Positions 10,935-23,269 are shown, counted from the stretch's first letter. The stretch is DNA of 64,000 nucleotides from Petaurus breviceps papuanus (GCA_028583685.1 JAMXIF010000049.1:395241-459240); one strand, 5' to 3'. A program made the numbers and translations. The notes: generated by a model not told the origin, from the sequence alone.

Positions 10935-11480
10935 CTTATTACAAGTAAATCTTTCTCATGCCACTCTCTTACTTTCCATCTCATTTCTGTCCCTCTTGAT
11001 ATCTCACTTTAATCTACTTAACCTATATGACCCAGTAATCAGGCACCAAATCAGTCTTCCTAAAACATAATTTTATTTGTATCATTATTTGTTCAAAAAC
11101 CTTAACTTCCTATTTCCTACCAATTAAAGTTCAGACTCTTACACCTAGCATCCAAGGCCTTTACCATATAGCTCATCTTATCACATATTTCACTGTATTC
11201 ACGATATACTCTAGGCAAACTGAACAATCTGACAATTCCTGAGCAGAGCTGGAACTTCTCCATCTCCATATCTTTATTCAAGCTGTTCATTCAACCATCC
11301 ACTATCATTGCCTAACAGAATCTTACCCATGCTTCAAGACCTAGTTTGACTGTTGTCTCCTCCATGAAGTTTCCCTCGATTCATCCAGACTGAAGTAATC
11401 TCCCCGTCCTCTGAAGTCCCTTAATACTTTATGTCCTTTTGGGTGGCACATCACATTTTGTACTGTTTATTCGCTACTTA
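10935..11480 (+). repeat. L2 LINE fragment
   Basis: Pyrimidine-rich L2 ORF2 remnant including CATCCAAGGCCTTTACCATA and TTCAAGACCTAGTTTGACTG. A short L2-like tail (GTATCTAGCACACTGCCTTG) follows at about 11730-11850. Confidence 0.65.
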
Positions 11481-11859
11481 ACAACCTTTTTTTAATGATA
11501 TGTTAAAACTATAAAGTCCAGAAAAAGTAGTATGAATGATGTAACAAAGGATGATTAAGAAAGATAGATAAAAATCTGGCCTTCAGAAGGGAAGAACAAT
11601 ATATAGCATACAGGAAAGTTATTCCTTCTCTCTACTGAGAACAGAATTAGAGGAAAATGCATTTCATTTGTGTCAAGAAAGATATAAATTAGAAGGAAGA
11701 ATTTGTCTAAATTCCTGTTGCTTGTTTGCAAACCATTTGGTACTTAATCATATAATGTCTGACATTATGTTTTATGTATGCAGTTCCTACACCAGTATCT
11801 AGCACACTGCCTTGGGCACAGTTAAAGTGGATGTTTCTTGAATGACTGACTTAATGAAT

Positions 11860-12699
11860 CTCCACCAAAAAAGCCTTCTTTTATGGCATTTAAAATTGTG
11901 TATAGCACATAGTGGGTACTCAGTATACACCTGTGAATCCCATGACTGATATATCCTTCAATATTCCAAGAATCGGTGGCATCATCTCTATAGGTACTCC
12001 CTTCATGAATGCAGCCTCTCAACATCTGGAAAAGTGTCCATGTCAAGAGTTTTAGCTTATAAAACCCCAGGTCACCTCCATTCCACCAGGAGGCTTTGGT
12101 GCACAGGATGATCAGATATTAAAACAAGTTACCAAGGAAGGGTGTAGAATATGCCACCAGATATTTTTATGAAGATATTCCAGCAGCATCTATTTTAGAT
12201 GGTCCAGATGAAGTAAGGACCAGAAGTGTCACCTCTAAAAAAGTCTATTGTAGCTAGCTCTACTCCAACCAAATAAATAATGATCTTTCCCAAGAAGTTT
12301 GACACAAATATGTCTGTCAGTATTTCCAAGATCACAAAAACTAATGTGGTTACCAATTACCAACATGGCCAGTTTATAAACATATCCTAATGAAGACACT
12401 CAGGAAAGATTAACTTTAGTTAAAATGCCTTCTTAGTGCAGTCAACCTCTTTTTGCCAGCATAGGAATTAATAGCCTCAGACAGTAATGACATTCTTTTT
12501 CTCTTCTACATTTGGTAATAAGGAAAAACATCTAGACTACAGAGAAAATATCTTAGGCACTAACTATATTAAGATGTTGTTGTCATAAGTTATATTTTGT
12601 ACTATGTAGCTTAGTATACATAAGGACACAAAGACAGGTTTCTATCATCAAAAGACTAGAGCTGAGCTAGAATAAGAATTTGGAACAGAATTTGCTTAC
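11860..12699. other. RFX2 intron, nothing recognised
   Basis: AT-rich intronic sequence just downstream of the region C exon. No exon, RNA gene or repeat recognised. The open minus-strand stretch at 11822-12046 lacks splice context or family resemblance. Confidence 0.5.
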
Positions 12700-12854
12700 T
12701 GGGCACCGGTCTCAGCACATCAGGGATGAGAATCTCCACCAGAGCCTGATACAGTATGTGATCACAATTTCTCATCCATTTTAATATAGGGTCATATTTA
12801 CACAGTGTAATAAGCTTTTCCTTTGGGATGGCAGCAACTTCATGTTCTTCTTCA
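12700..12854 (-). CDS. RFX2: RFX2 exon: region C
   Basis: This 155-nt exon completes a Ser codon and reads SEEEHEVAAIPKEKLITLCK, YDPILKWMRNCDHILYQALV and EILIPDVLRPVP. The CDHILYQALVEILIPDVLRP block is almost invariant among RFX1, RFX2 and RFX3 and defines region C. The acceptor is CATACAG. The donor is GTAAGC, giving the phase-1 end that makes Ser with the next exon. The acidic SEEEHE start is the variable join to region B. Confidence 0.97.
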
Positions 12855-13384
12855 CTGTATGGAAATGGGCAAAATAACATCATTTGCATTCCATGTAGCT
12901 ATTTTAAACCATACCATTCTGCAAACTAATGCAAGGAGAGGTTGCCTGATGAAAATCTATTGAAAGACACTAGAAATAAGCAGAAAGTATTAACATGCCC
13001 AGGAATTCGGAAAAATCTATATTTTTAGGTTTATTTTTCTATTACCAGGCCCCTCCCACTCCTCTGTTTTTCTCCTGGTTCAGATTTCGTGTTACAGTGA
13101 TGCTTCTTACCTGTTTATAAATAGCTGTTGTCTCATCCTGCACTTTGCAGGAAGCTGTATACTTTTTAGAGGATATATTTTAGCTAACTTCACTAACTAG
13201 CAAATTGCATACAAAAGTTATTTCTAGTATTTTTAATTCAGTTTCATGGAGCTCTCTGAAATACATATATATTTTTAATTCAAGTTGAAAAGTTTTAGGG
13301 TCAGCAACCTGAACCCATCAGTATACGTCATGACAATTAAATAGAAAACAATACTGTTTGTTCTTTCTAAGGTTCTCTCTAGGA

Positions 13385-13575
13385 GGCTGGGTGGTCCTAG
13401 AGTCAGGAAGATCTGAGTTTAAGATCAGCCTCAGACACTTACTAGCCATGTGACCCTGGGCAAGTCATTTAGCCTCTGTTTGCCTCAGTGTCCTCACCTA
13501 CCTATGAGACAATATTTATAAAGAACATTTGTAAAGGACATAACAGGTTCTTAATAAATGCTTGTTTCCTTCCTT
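13385..13575 (+). mobile_element. Mar-1/WSINE-type SINE with CORE/L2-like tail
   Basis: AGGAGGCTGGGTGGTCCTAG, CCTCAGACACTTACTAGCCA and CCTGGGCAAGTCATTTAGCC are SINE body. The end TTCTTAATAAATGCTTG is L2-like, as in MIR-type CORE-SINEs. Confidence 0.75.
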
Positions 13576-13604
13576 CCTACAACTTTGTGTCATTTAATTA
13601 TTTA

Positions 13605-13810
13605 AGAGTGGTCAGCAACCTGTGGCCTGCAGGTTGGATCTGAACTAAAAAGCATTCTCTATGAAGCAGGCACAGGTGGAGATTTAAAGACCTAGAATCC
13701 AGCCCTGAACTTGGCTAGGACAGATGTTTCTCAGAGGCTGAGAAGGTCTAGAGGTCATGGGGCAGAATCTAGCCTGGAGACGAAACTTGCGTAGGTTACC
13801 ATCTCCTGAG
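13605..13810. mobile_element. Probable hAT-like DNA transposon fragment
   Basis: Begins GAGTGGTCAGCAACCTGTGG and ends GTAGGTTACCATCTCCTGA, diverged inverse forms of the CAG-GGT-AGCAACC terminus of Charlie-type hAT elements. It has no coding content. Confidence 0.45.
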
Positions 13811-13837
13811 TTAGATGACCATAGTTCAGTCATTCAC

Positions 13838-13950
13838 CTGGAAGGCAGAGCAGTGGAACCTTCACCTGAAGGCGGTTTTGAACTCCAGAATGACAGCCAC
13901 AGCTTCTCAATGTAATGAAACTGAAGATTCATTACAACATCCAAAGTTGC
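13838..13950 (-). CDS. RFX2: RFX2 exon: region B, second part
   Basis: This 113-nt exon reads ATLDVVMNLQFHYIEKLWLS then FWSSKPPSGEGSTALPS. The helix-forming VMNLQFHYIEKLWLSFW core is characteristic of region B and nearly identical to human RFX2; the Ser/Pro/Gly tail is the variable part. The acceptor is TTTTTAG and the donor GTGAAT. The plus strand of this exon happens to be open too, but the splice sites and family match settle the coding strand. A probable hAT-like DNA transposon fragment ends about 30 bases downstream of the donor. Confidence 0.96.
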
Positions 13951-14289
13951 CTAAAAATAAAGATGACTTTTTAAAAATAGTGCTTATCACATTAAGTTGT
14001 GCTTCCTTACTGGCAAAGCATTTTATGAACTGGACTAACATCGTGCCCTATGGCAGTTAGACTGCATTTATCTTTTTCAGGAGGTTTCTGTAAGCAAAGC
14101 ACTTTGCAAAATCTTAAGAGCATTAAAGAAATGCAAGCTATTATTGTTACCAAAGAGAGCACACAATGTCTGGGACATACACAGTGCTACTCAACTAGAT
14201 GGGGAATGAGATGAACAAAAGGCACAAGAGGTCTTGATTCAGCTGCTTGCCCAAAGAGGGAGAAACCACTATGTAAGCCAGAATCAGGC

Positions 14290-14930
14290 CCTATCTCTCT
14301 TATGCACATAGGCACGGAGTAGGTGCTCTATTAACACTTATGTCCCCTCTACCCTCCTCACTGGGCTCTCTAGTTTCTATCCCTAGACTTGCAATGTTCA
14401 TTGCTCTTCATTCCTTAAATTTAAGTTGCTCCTTTCCCCCCTTTACCTGCTGAAATCTTTCTTATCCTTTAAAACTACCCTCAACTGCTTCCCTGATCTT
14501 CTTCACTGCTAATGACATTTCCCCTCAGACCTCACATAGAATTTTGTTTGTTAACTCTGAGATCCACTTATTATTTATCATAGGTCTGGATGGATGTTGT
14601 ACTTGCTACCCTAAAAGAGTGTGAGCTCCTTGAAAGAAGGAACCACATCTTATCTAAATTCTGTATCCCAAAACTAGCACAACACTCTGCATACAGTTGA
14701 CATTTAATAGGGATTTATTTGCTTACTGATTACTATGATAAAATGTTTACAGCATAAATATCTCATGCTACTGAAAGCACACTAAATCTGCCCTGTGCCA
14801 CCTCAAAGTTAATCACAAACTCCTTGAAATCAAAGGTTTCCTTTCTTCAAAACTTTTTTATCACCAGTATTTATATCACAGTACTTTGTACATATTAGGC
14901 ACTCAATAAATGTTTGCTGAATTACTCATT
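14290..14930 (+). repeat. L2 LINE 3' ends
   Basis: Two L2-type tails. One ends near 14720 (AACTAGCACAACACTCTGCA). The other ends near 14925 (TATTAGGCACTCAATAAATG then TTTGCTGAATTA). Confidence 0.6.
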
Positions 14931-15044
14931 AATAATAATTATAAGAATACTTAGGCAATGAAATTCCCAAACAGAGAATTAACTACTTTTTAGAACTAAG
15001 GCACAGATAACAAAATAAGACCACACAGAAAGTAATGCAGTCAC

Positions 15045-15163
15045 CTCGCAATGTCTTCTGTAAAGAACTTGTAGGGTCTTTATGTCGTTCACAGTGATCC
15101 CCTCCTGTAAGAATACACTGCCTAGGTCAGGAGCTGGGAACTCTGGAAAGACATGGGAAACGT
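15045..15163 (-). CDS. RFX2: RFX2 exon: region B, first part
   Basis: This 119-nt exon reads DVSHVFPEFPAPDLGSVF then LQEGITVNDIKTLQVLYRRH and CE. VFPEFPAPDLGSV is the acidic, proline-containing lead into region B of the RFX family, and LYRRHCEA is conserved. The acceptor is CTCTCTAG; the donor GTGACT is weak. It closes in phase 0. Differences from the remembered human protein (FLQEGITVND for LLQDGVTLHD) are conservative. Confidence 0.96.
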
Positions 15164-15522
15164 CTAGAGAGTAGAAAAGACAAAAATAATAGCAAAGGGA
15201 ATATTAGAAAAATGACTGATAAACCAAAAAGTTAGATCAGAATACAGAGAGAAAAAAAACAACAAAGGCCTGGTCAAAGCATATGACCAGAAACAGTATT
15301 TGGAAATCATAGTTGCTTAGTACTGTTAGCAAATGGATATAGAAATATGGCAGCTAGATCTAAGATCTTTATTAAGCTCATATATCCAAAGGAATGCAAA
15401 GAAATTTATAACAAGAGCAAAAGGTGCCATGCAGATAGATCTATTTTTAGTCAAGAAAGTCCTCACTGTGATGGCAAGAAAGTGGGTGGGGAGGGGGTCC
15501 TAAAGGGTAGTCTTCTTCAAGT

Positions 15523-15585
15523 TTTTTTTTTCTTCCCTTTTGGAGGGCAACTGGGGTTAAGTAACTTGCCCAAGGTTATATGGCT

Positions 15586-15640
<55 letters not shown>

Positions 15641-15695
15641 AGCGTCTGAGGCCAGATCCAAACCCAGGTCCTCCTGACTTCAGGGCTAGCATTTT
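15523..15695 (-). mobile_element. Mar-1/WSINE-type SINE with internal (GT)n
   Basis: Reverse copy: T-tail, GGGCAACTGGGGTTAAGTAA, TGCCCAAGGTTATATGGCTAG, then about 51 bases of (GT)n at 15589-15639, then TTAAGCGTCTGAGGCCAGAT. The dinucleotide run sits inside the SINE, at the same consensus position as the (CA)n in the copy at 62946. Confidence 0.85.
15589..15639. repeat. (GT)n microsatellite
   Basis: About 25 uninterrupted GT units inside the SINE. Probably length-polymorphic. Confidence 0.95.
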
Positions 15696-15699
15696 ACAT

Positions 15700-17043
15700 G
15701 GTCTTTTTCATTTTCATCCCTAAGGGTTTAATGCCCACATCTCTGGTTCCTTCCTGTAACCTGACTACAGGTACTAGGCACCTGGACTACAATAGGTACT
15801 AGGACTACAACACCTAGCATATAATTAGTTTACTTGTAGTCAGGCATCTCCTTTGGATGACAATGAGGAAACTGTGTTGTTTTATCAAGAAGACTGGGTA
15901 AATTTCCAAGAATGAATGTCACCATTTTCCAAAAGATAGGTCACTGCTTATAGCTCATCTGCCTAGGAGACATCCACACTGCTTTCTGGAGGCCATCTGA
16001 AGCTGTCTCTCTCTCTCCTGAAGCTCACAAAAGGCATGTTTGGGACCAATGTTTTAAATATATACACATACATGCTTATGAATATGTATATACACATACA
16101 TTAATAACTCAAGAATCTGGGACTTTGAGAATATGAATAGCTTTTTCCATTGGCACTGACTGCAGCTTCTCTGTTAGTCAATAGATGGTCTTCATTGATT
16201 GCTGTGGCTAAAAAATTTACACTGTGATCAACCTGGTGTTGAGCCACTTTAAACTCAACTAGGCAGGCCCCTATATAACAGACATGCCTTCCACCATTAT
16301 ACTTGAAGCCTTCCCACCTTTAGTAGGGTCCTCCAGGGTTTATGATCAACTAATACAGCCTATGAAAATTCTGAATATATACACATATATACATATATGT
16401 GTGTACAATATGCTATATATGTAAACTTTAAAAATTAGTATCACTATCTAGCTGATTATCACTAATGTGTCAGTTATCAGTATAGAAGGGTCCCCTCCTC
16501 CTTACTGAGTCCTAAACAGAAGAAATTGGTGAAGCTGCTGCTAGATGTTTAGGAATTTAAGTGCCTATAATGGAACAAAGACAGATTTCTATGAATGTTT
16601 AAATGTGATAGTGAAATGTGTAAGGCAGGTATGGGCTGAAATTCAGGAAATGACAAACCCAGGTGTCCACTACAGACATCTGTGGGCTTTAAGGTTGATC
16701 ACAGAATTCTGGTAGTTTTCTTAGGATCATTAATTATGTTGGTGTATACTTATACTAGTAGTGTAAACTTCTGATGAATCAGATAGTTTGTCCATAAGTA
16801 CTTAAGGAACTAGGTGAAATCCAAAAGGGAAGAATTTATAATAGCTGAAAAGTTACTAATTGGAAGAAAGCTACCAACTGCTTATTTTTTCTACAATAAA
16901 GCAACGAAACCCATAAGCATAAAGTATAGTAACCCTGGACTCCCAGGAGACAAAGTGAAAGTCATCCAACTCAGAAATCAGTGACACATTATAAAACCAA
17001 GGGAAATAGAAACAGTCAAGATCACATGGCTCTGTTTCATCAC
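15700..17043. other. RFX2 intron, mostly unique
   Basis: No exon or clear repeat recognised. A short TATATACACATATATACATA alternating tract lies near 16375-16425 and a similar one near 16055-16100. Confidence 0.5.
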
Positions 17044-17159
17044 CTATGAACTGTTGATGGTGCTGGCTCTGAGCAGCTACTGACTGCTCGGGTGTGGTGT
17101 GCAAATTGCTGTTAGAGCCACTTTCCCCAAGGCCATCCATCTTCTGTGCAGGCCTGTAT
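17044..17159 (-). CDS. RFX2: RFX2 exon: variable linker
   Basis: This 116-nt exon reads YRPAQKMDGLGESGSNSN then LHTTPEQSVAAQSQHHQQFI. It is the less conserved linker between the DNA-binding domain and region B, matching the remembered human YRPAQKTDSLGDSGSHSG segment with several substitutions. Polar residues dominate and no fold is visible. The acceptor is CTTTAAG and the donor GTGATG, weaker than GTAAGT. It ends with one base (G), which makes GAC (Asp) with the next exon. Confidence 0.96.
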
Positions 17160-17224
17160 CTTAAAGGAGGAAAAAGATAAACCACATATATTAAATATTT
17201 CACCATATTAATTCAAGTCAAGCA

Positions 17225-17540
17225 AACATATTAAAATGTGCACAGTACTGAGCTAGACTGTGAGGGCTATCTGGCCAATGGGTAAATTAAGACAGTCCTT
17301 GCCCTGGTAGAGATGTAATTCAGTAGTGATACAACACAGACACAAATGATATATTTGTTATATATATGAAAATATATATTCATATATATTTGATATATAT
17401 GAATGTGGTCAGTGCATATAAAAAGTACATAGTGTGATGTGAGCTCAGAGAAGAGATCATTTGCAACTAGAAAATAATTGAGATTTTCATGGAAGAGACA
17501 ATATTTGAAATGGGTCTTGATAGGCTGATATTACAGCTGA
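17225..17540 (+). repeat. Ancient unclassified repeat with AT palindrome
   Basis: ACAGTCCTTGCCCTGGTAGA resembles the 2285 and 49490 copies of the same unnamed family. At 17345-17405 an almost pure A/T inverted repeat (TATATATGAAAATATATATT) occupies the position of the A-rich segment in the other copies. Confidence 0.5.
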
Positions 17541-17739
17541 TAGGTCCAATTTTGTATTCCTTGCATGTCTATGGAATTTAGTGAGCACAAAGACTGAACT
17601 TAAAAAAAAATTTAGCGTGCTTCTTACCCAAAACAAGATCTTTTAAAAAAAATTTTAACAAGACACACCACACAACTATGAGTATGGTATCTGGGGAAAC
17701 TGCAAAAGTTGTAGACCCATCAGCCCTGATTTCTCATAG

Positions 17740-17850
17740 GATCACAGGATCAGAGCTGGAAAGGAAGGAACTTTGGCTCTAAGAGGTGGAGTCACTTGCT
17801 CAAGACCCTTAGGTCTCATTTCCTTAGAAAAGAAGGTGGGATGTTTCATT
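17740..17850 (-). repeat. MIR-type ancient SINE fragment
   Basis: ATCACAGGATCAGAGCTGGA and TCACTTGCTCAAGACCC fit a diverged reverse MIR/THER-type element. Confidence 0.4.
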
Positions 17851-17859
17851 AGAAAAGAA

Positions 17860-18590
17860 GAAAATGAACAGATTGGATGAAGACAAGTTTAATGGGAATA
17901 GGGATTTGAAGATCTTCCCTGCCCCTCAACAGACTAGATCTAGGGGGGAGTTTGAAGTCCTTCCCTGTTTTGAAAGTAAACTCTGCCCCCAATAGGCTAA
18001 ATAAAGTCACATGGAGCTGTGATCATGGGCGCTGTAAATATTGCATTGGCGCTACAGCAACCAGGAAGAAAATCACATCACTAAAGGTCATGATTTCTGA
18101 AGTGACTTATCCTTTAGTACTCAGAGCAACAACAGACACTCATTTATTTGAAAATTATATTTGGTCAATTGCTAGGACTCTGATCTTTGTTGAAATTTAC
18201 TGATAGAAAACTTATTACTTTTGATTTGTTCTATAGGAGCTTGTCTGACAAAAAGTTTATGTAGGTTCTACTATAATCGTTTTGCGTTTTTGAAGCCCTG
18301 AACTGAAAGGAAAGTTAAAGTCATTTGTACAGAAAAACCAATAAAGAACACATTGTTGATCCTGACATCTGCTCACTAAGAAGAAAAAGCAAGATTTCCT
18401 TACACTTTTTTAGTCAACATAATTAACCATGTGGCCATAAATATTAGTCACTGGAACACAGTAAACAAAATACAAAAAGTATTCATCGTTGCATTTATCC
18501 TCACAACAGTGTGGACTAATACTCTTTCTCTACTACAAAGAGTTAGAAGCAGTTATATAAACTGCTATAAGTGTGCTGCTTAAAATTTTT
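17860..18590. other. Intron, nothing recognised
   Basis: No exon or repeat identified. An open stretch at 17952-18203 has no family resemblance and no splice support. Confidence 0.45.
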
Positions 18591-19160
18591 CTTTTTTTAA
18601 TTTTAAATTCCTTCACTGAATCTAAGAGTTGGAAGGGGCCTCTAGAGACCATCATATCCAATTTGTATCTCATCAAGAATTCCCATTACAACATCCTCTA
18701 CTTGAATACTCTCCAGGAGAAAGAAATATGCTAATCCCCATAGCAGTCCCTTCTATGTTTAGTCAGTTCTAGTTGTAAGTTTAAGAAAAACAAAACACCA
18801 AAATCATCAACACTGTCTTCATCACTGCAACTTCCATCCATTGCTCCTAGTTATGTTCTTTGGCAACAAAAAAAACAGGTCTGATCTCTCTTCCAATATG
18901 GCAGCCTTCCAAAGACTTTAAGGTAGCTATCAAGTCCTTTCTTCTCCAGGCTAAACATCCAAAGTTGTTTCTTCATCAGATCCTGATATGGCATGTTCCC
19001 CAGGCCTTTCACTTGTCTAGTTGCATCCTTCTCAAGCATACATCAGTTTGACTACGTCTTTCTTAAAAAAGTAACAAGAACTGAACAAAGGCCTGAAGTT
19101 ATAGCTTGATCAGGGCAAAATTATAGCAAACATACTGTCTCTTTGTTCTATGCCCCCTCA
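18590..19160. repeat. CR1/L3-like LINE fragment
   Basis: TAAGAGTTGGAAGGGGCCTC, a CTCTACTTGAATACTCTCCA block, and CCAGGCTAAACATCCAAAG follow the 3' region of ancient CR1/L3 LINEs. Frame not intact. Confidence 0.55.
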
Positions 19161-21128
19161 CAAAAAAAAAATTTGTATTCTGAACTTAACACCACTAAGT
19201 ATGAGAATTTCCAAATATATAGAACATAAAATGGTCATATATAAAACATCTGTTTGTGCATCATTCTGAATTCTCCTGTTCTGTGAATCTTTTTAAAAAT
19301 GCTGCAATGACCCTCTTTTTGTTCTTTTGTTTTTGGATCACCATCACTAGTCTTCTCTTCCCTCCCTCCTCCAATATGATAAAAATATATATGCCTGTAT
19401 AATAAGCATAATTATGTAAAACAAAACCACATACTGGCCTTTACTAAAAACGTATATCTCAGTCTTCATCTTGTCTCCCATCTCTCTATAGAGAGGTGCA
19501 CCTAAGCAGTGTATTAATATAGTTCTCTAGTCATGATTGGTCATAGCATTATTCAGAATTATCAAGTCTTTCAAAATTATTTTTCTTAATAATGTCATAG
19601 TAATTGTATAAATTGTTCACCTGGTTCTGCTCATTTCATTTTTCATAAGTACTTAAGTTCCCTTAAGATAAATACACATTGACAGCTTGCTTTTTTTTTT
19701 CTTTGCCTGTTCATGTGCTTTAACTACTTATCTATTAGGAAATCATTCTTGTTCTTATATATTTGAACCAGTTCTTTATCTCTCTTGGATATCACACCTT
19801 TATCAGAGAAACTTGCTGCAAAGATTTTACTCCAGTCAACCATTTCCCTTATAATTTAAAATTTTTAAGTAATGAAAAATGTCCATTTCATCTTTTGTGA
19901 TCCTCTGTATCTTTAGCCATGAAATCTTTCCCTAGATCTATAAGTGTGGAAAATATCTCCTTTCTTGCTAACTCTGATTTTTTTTTTTTTGCCTTTTATG
20001 TGCAGATGATGTATTTTATTCATTTGAAGTTGGAATATGGTATAAAATGTTGGTCTAAATTTAACTTCTGCTAGATTGTTTTCCAATTTTCCCAACAGTT
20101 TTTGTTAAAAATGGAGTCCTTATCCTGGCACTTGGGGATGTTTAGCTTTATGAAAGACGGTGCTTCTATGTTTGTTTACTTCCATAAATCCTGTGCCTAA
20201 TCAGTTTTACTGATCAACTTTTCTGTTTTTTAACCAGTGCAAAATAATTTTGATGATTATTGCTCTGAAATCTGGGGCTCTTGAGATCTGGTGCTAGGCT
20301 ACTTTCCTTTATACTTAAAAAAAATTATTTCTTTTTAGATTCTTGACCTTTTGTTTCTTCAACTGAATTTTATTATTTTTTTTTCTAACTCTACAAGGTA
20401 ATCCTTTGGTAGTCTGATTGGTACAGTACTGAATCTGTAAATTAATTTAAGTAATATTGTCATTTTTATTAAACTGGCATGGCTCAACCAAGAACAATTA
20501 TTTTTTAATTAGGTCTGCCTTTATTTCTATAAAAAATGTTTGGTAATTGAGTTCACATAGTTCCTGTCTTTGTAGGTGGACTCCCAAATATTTTTATTAT
20601 ATTATTTTTACATTAAATGTATCACATTAACTGTATTTTATAGTTATTTTGTGTCTTCCTGATGGGTTTTGGTAATATGCAAAAAAGCTGCTAATTTATG
20701 TTTTTTTTAATATCCTACTACTTTATAAAATTAATAACAATTAATTTTAAGTTGAGTCTGTTATGTTCATCATATCATGTGCAAATGTTACAATTTTGTT
20801 TCTTCTTCACCAGTATTTATTTGTTCATTTGTTTATGGGTTTCTTTGTTTTTGGGTTGGTTTTTTTTTTGCTATAGCTAAAGTTTTCAATGCCATATATC
20901 AAATAGTGTTTGTAATAGACATTCTTGCTTTATCCCTGATCATACTGGAAAGACCTCTGGCATTCCCACATTACCTATTATGTTGGCCCTTGATTTTCAA
21001 TAGCTACTCATACCTTTGGAAAGATATTCTCTTGGTTTTAGATTAATACTATTTGCCATAATAAGGAAAGGTCCATTTATTCCTATGCTTTTAGAACTTT
21101 TTATATTAAATGAATTTTGTATTTTATA

Positions 21129-21390
21129 GGGCAGCCAGGTGGTTAAGTGAATATAGAGTACCAGACATGAAATCAGAATGACTCAGCTTCCTGAGTTCAA
21201 ATCTGACCTCAGGCATGTATTAGCTGTTTGACCTGGGCAAGTCACTTAACCCTGTTTGTCTCAGTTTCTTCATCTGTAAAATGAGCTAGAGAAGGAAGTG
21301 GCAAACCACTCTAATATTTTCACCAAGAAAACCCCAAATGGGATCATGAAGAGTCAGACATTACTGAAATGACTGAACAACAACAAAATT
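21129..21390 (+). mobile_element. Long marsupial SINE (Mar-type, extended 3' part)
   Basis: GGGCAGCCAGGTGGTTAAG, GAGTTCAAATCTGACCTCAG, then GAAGGAAGTGGCAAACCACT, AAGAAAACCCCAAATGGG and a GACTGAACAACAACAAAAT tail. The same long form occurs in reverse at 56010-56278. It lies within the antisense L1. Confidence 0.8.
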
Positions 21391-21431
21391 ATATTTATAA
21401 AATGTCTTTTCTTTTTCTGTTCATATAATCA

Positions 21432-21735
21432 GGCAGCTAGGTGGTACACTGGATAAAGTGATAGACCTGGAGTCAGGAAGGCGTGAGTTAAAATCTAGCC
21501 TCACACACTTACTAGCTGTATAACTCTGGGCAAGTCATTTAACATTTGTTTCAGTTTCCTAATCTGTAAAATGGGGAAAATAATAATAGGAAATAAATAG
21601 AAATAAATAGAAAATAAAAATAGGAAAACCTACTTCCTAGGGTTTTGAGTATTAAATGAGATAATACTTATAAAGCACTTTGCAAATCTTAGAGGGTTAA
21701 ATAAATGCTAGCTATTATTATAAGCAATAATAATG
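21432..21735 (+). mobile_element. Mar/MIR-type SINE with CORE and L2-like tail
   Basis: GGCAGCTAGGTGGTACACTG, TCTGGGCAAGTCATTTAAC and AATCTGTAAAATGGGGAAAA, ending AAATAAATGCTAGCTATTATT. A short TTATTA tract follows at about 21735-21775. Confidence 0.75.
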
Positions 21736-22739
21736 TTATTATTATTATCATTTATTTGTTATTATTAATATAGTCTGTTACTTTTATGGTGTTCCTGATA
21801 CTGAACCAACTTTCATTCTTGGTTTAAATACAACCTGAACATAGTACATCTCTTTAATTCATGTTGCTGTGTTCTCTTTGCTAATATCTAATATTTTTGT
21901 TTTAGTTTTCATTAGTGATATTGGTCTGTAGCTTTCCTTCTCTGCTTTGTCTCTCCCTGGTATTAAGACATTATTTATATCATAGTCAGAATTTGGTAAG
22001 ATACTTGCTTTTCCCATTTTAGCAAACTTATAGAATATTAGAATTCATCATTCTATAAATATTTGATAAAATTTACTCATAAATTCATCTGGTGCTGAGT
22101 TTTCTTTGGGAGCTTATTTATGGCTTGTTTAGTTTCTTTTTCTGATGCTGATTTCTCCTTTTTAATATTGGTATTTTTTTCTGTCTTTTTAAAATCAAAG
22201 TAGCTAATGGTTTATCTATTTTATTAGTTCTTTTCCCAAAATACTGGCTAATTATATTTTTTTAGGTACATGCCTAATTCTCTCTCTCTCGATGGAAGTA
22301 TTTATACATATAATCTGTACCCTAAAGATTGTTTTAGTTGCAACCCAAAAGTTTTGGTGTAGTATTATCACTTTCTTTGATGAAATTATCTATTGTTTCT
22401 ATGATTTTTTTTAAACCACCAATTCTTTAGGATTAAATTATTTACTCTCCATTTAAGTTTGAATTCTTTCTTCAAAGACTTTATTGATTATAATTTATAT
22501 CACATTATGATCAGTAAAGGATATGTTTAATTTTTCTGCATTTGGTGATGAGGGTTTTAAGCTCTAGCACATGGTTAGTTTTTTTTTAAGGTACCATGTG
22601 CATTTAAGAAATATTTATACTTCTTTCAATTCCCATTAAATAATTATCTGAGATCTATCATATTTAACTTTTAAAAATCTATTTAGGTCCTTAATTTCTT
22701 TCCTATGCCTCTCTTATTGTAGCCTAGAATAGGTTTTAA

Positions 22740-22995
22740 TGATTTAACTTTTTTGGGCTTCAGTTTTACATTGTAGACTCACAGAGTTTGTACTCTACTA
22801 AAATCTCAAAATCTTTTTCATAGTTAACTGTTGTCTAGCCATGCTTCCACCTATTTGACATTTGAGATGCCAATTTTTTAACTCAAGGGTATAACCATAG
22901 ATTTATCTGTATTAAGTTTCACCATATTAGATTTGGCTCATCATTCTAACATGTGAAATCTTTTGGATCATCTTTCAATTGTGTCCACAGCTGTT
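22740..22995. repeat. CR1/L3-like fragment
   Basis: TTAAGTTTCACCATATTAGAT then TTGGCTCATCATTCTAACATG match the CR1/L3 consensus as I remember it. It lies between two antisense L1 copies. Confidence 0.5.
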
Positions 22996-23269
22996 GCTCT
23001 ACTTCTAGGGATGTCTCTTATTTAAGCCCAAAGCAAAAAGGGGAGAAGGGGAAATGTATAAGGAGAAATTTTCAGCAACATGGCTCATACTAAAGCAAAC
23101 TGCCCATAAATCCCTTAATGGTAAGTTCCTAGGAAACAGCTTGTTAGAAAATCCATTCACAAGAGTGTACCCTTTACTAGAGGGATCAAGAAACTTCATC
23201 ACTACAGGCCAGGTACTGTGTCCTTCCATTAAATAAAATGGTATCTCTACCTCTTTTCATATCAGCAAA

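Larger units (their letters stand above)
19290..22720 (-). mobile_element. L1 LINE, 3' end and ORF2, antisense
   Basis: Read on the plus strand this is L1 ORF2 backwards. The 3' UTR is near 19290-19640 (TTGTATAAATTGTTCACCTGG). C-terminal ORF2 follows (GATATCACACCTTTATCAGAG; AAAATAATTTTGATGATTATT). Reverse transcriptase and endonuclease remnants run to about 22720. Two SINEs (21129-21390, 21432-21735) are inserted. The frame is heavily broken, so the copy is old and dead. The 5' part of this copy is missing. Confidence 0.7.

Noticed and set aside
13815-14060. An 81-codon plus-strand open frame
   Set aside because: It is the opposite strand of the RFX2 region B exon at 13838-13950, where splice sites and protein match are decisive.
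18028-18063. GGCGCTGTAA and GGCGCTACAGCAACC, considered as an RFX X-box for autoregulation
   Set aside because: The half-sites do not fit GTNRCC-N-RGYAAC well, and a single weak match in a 17-kb intron is expected by chance.
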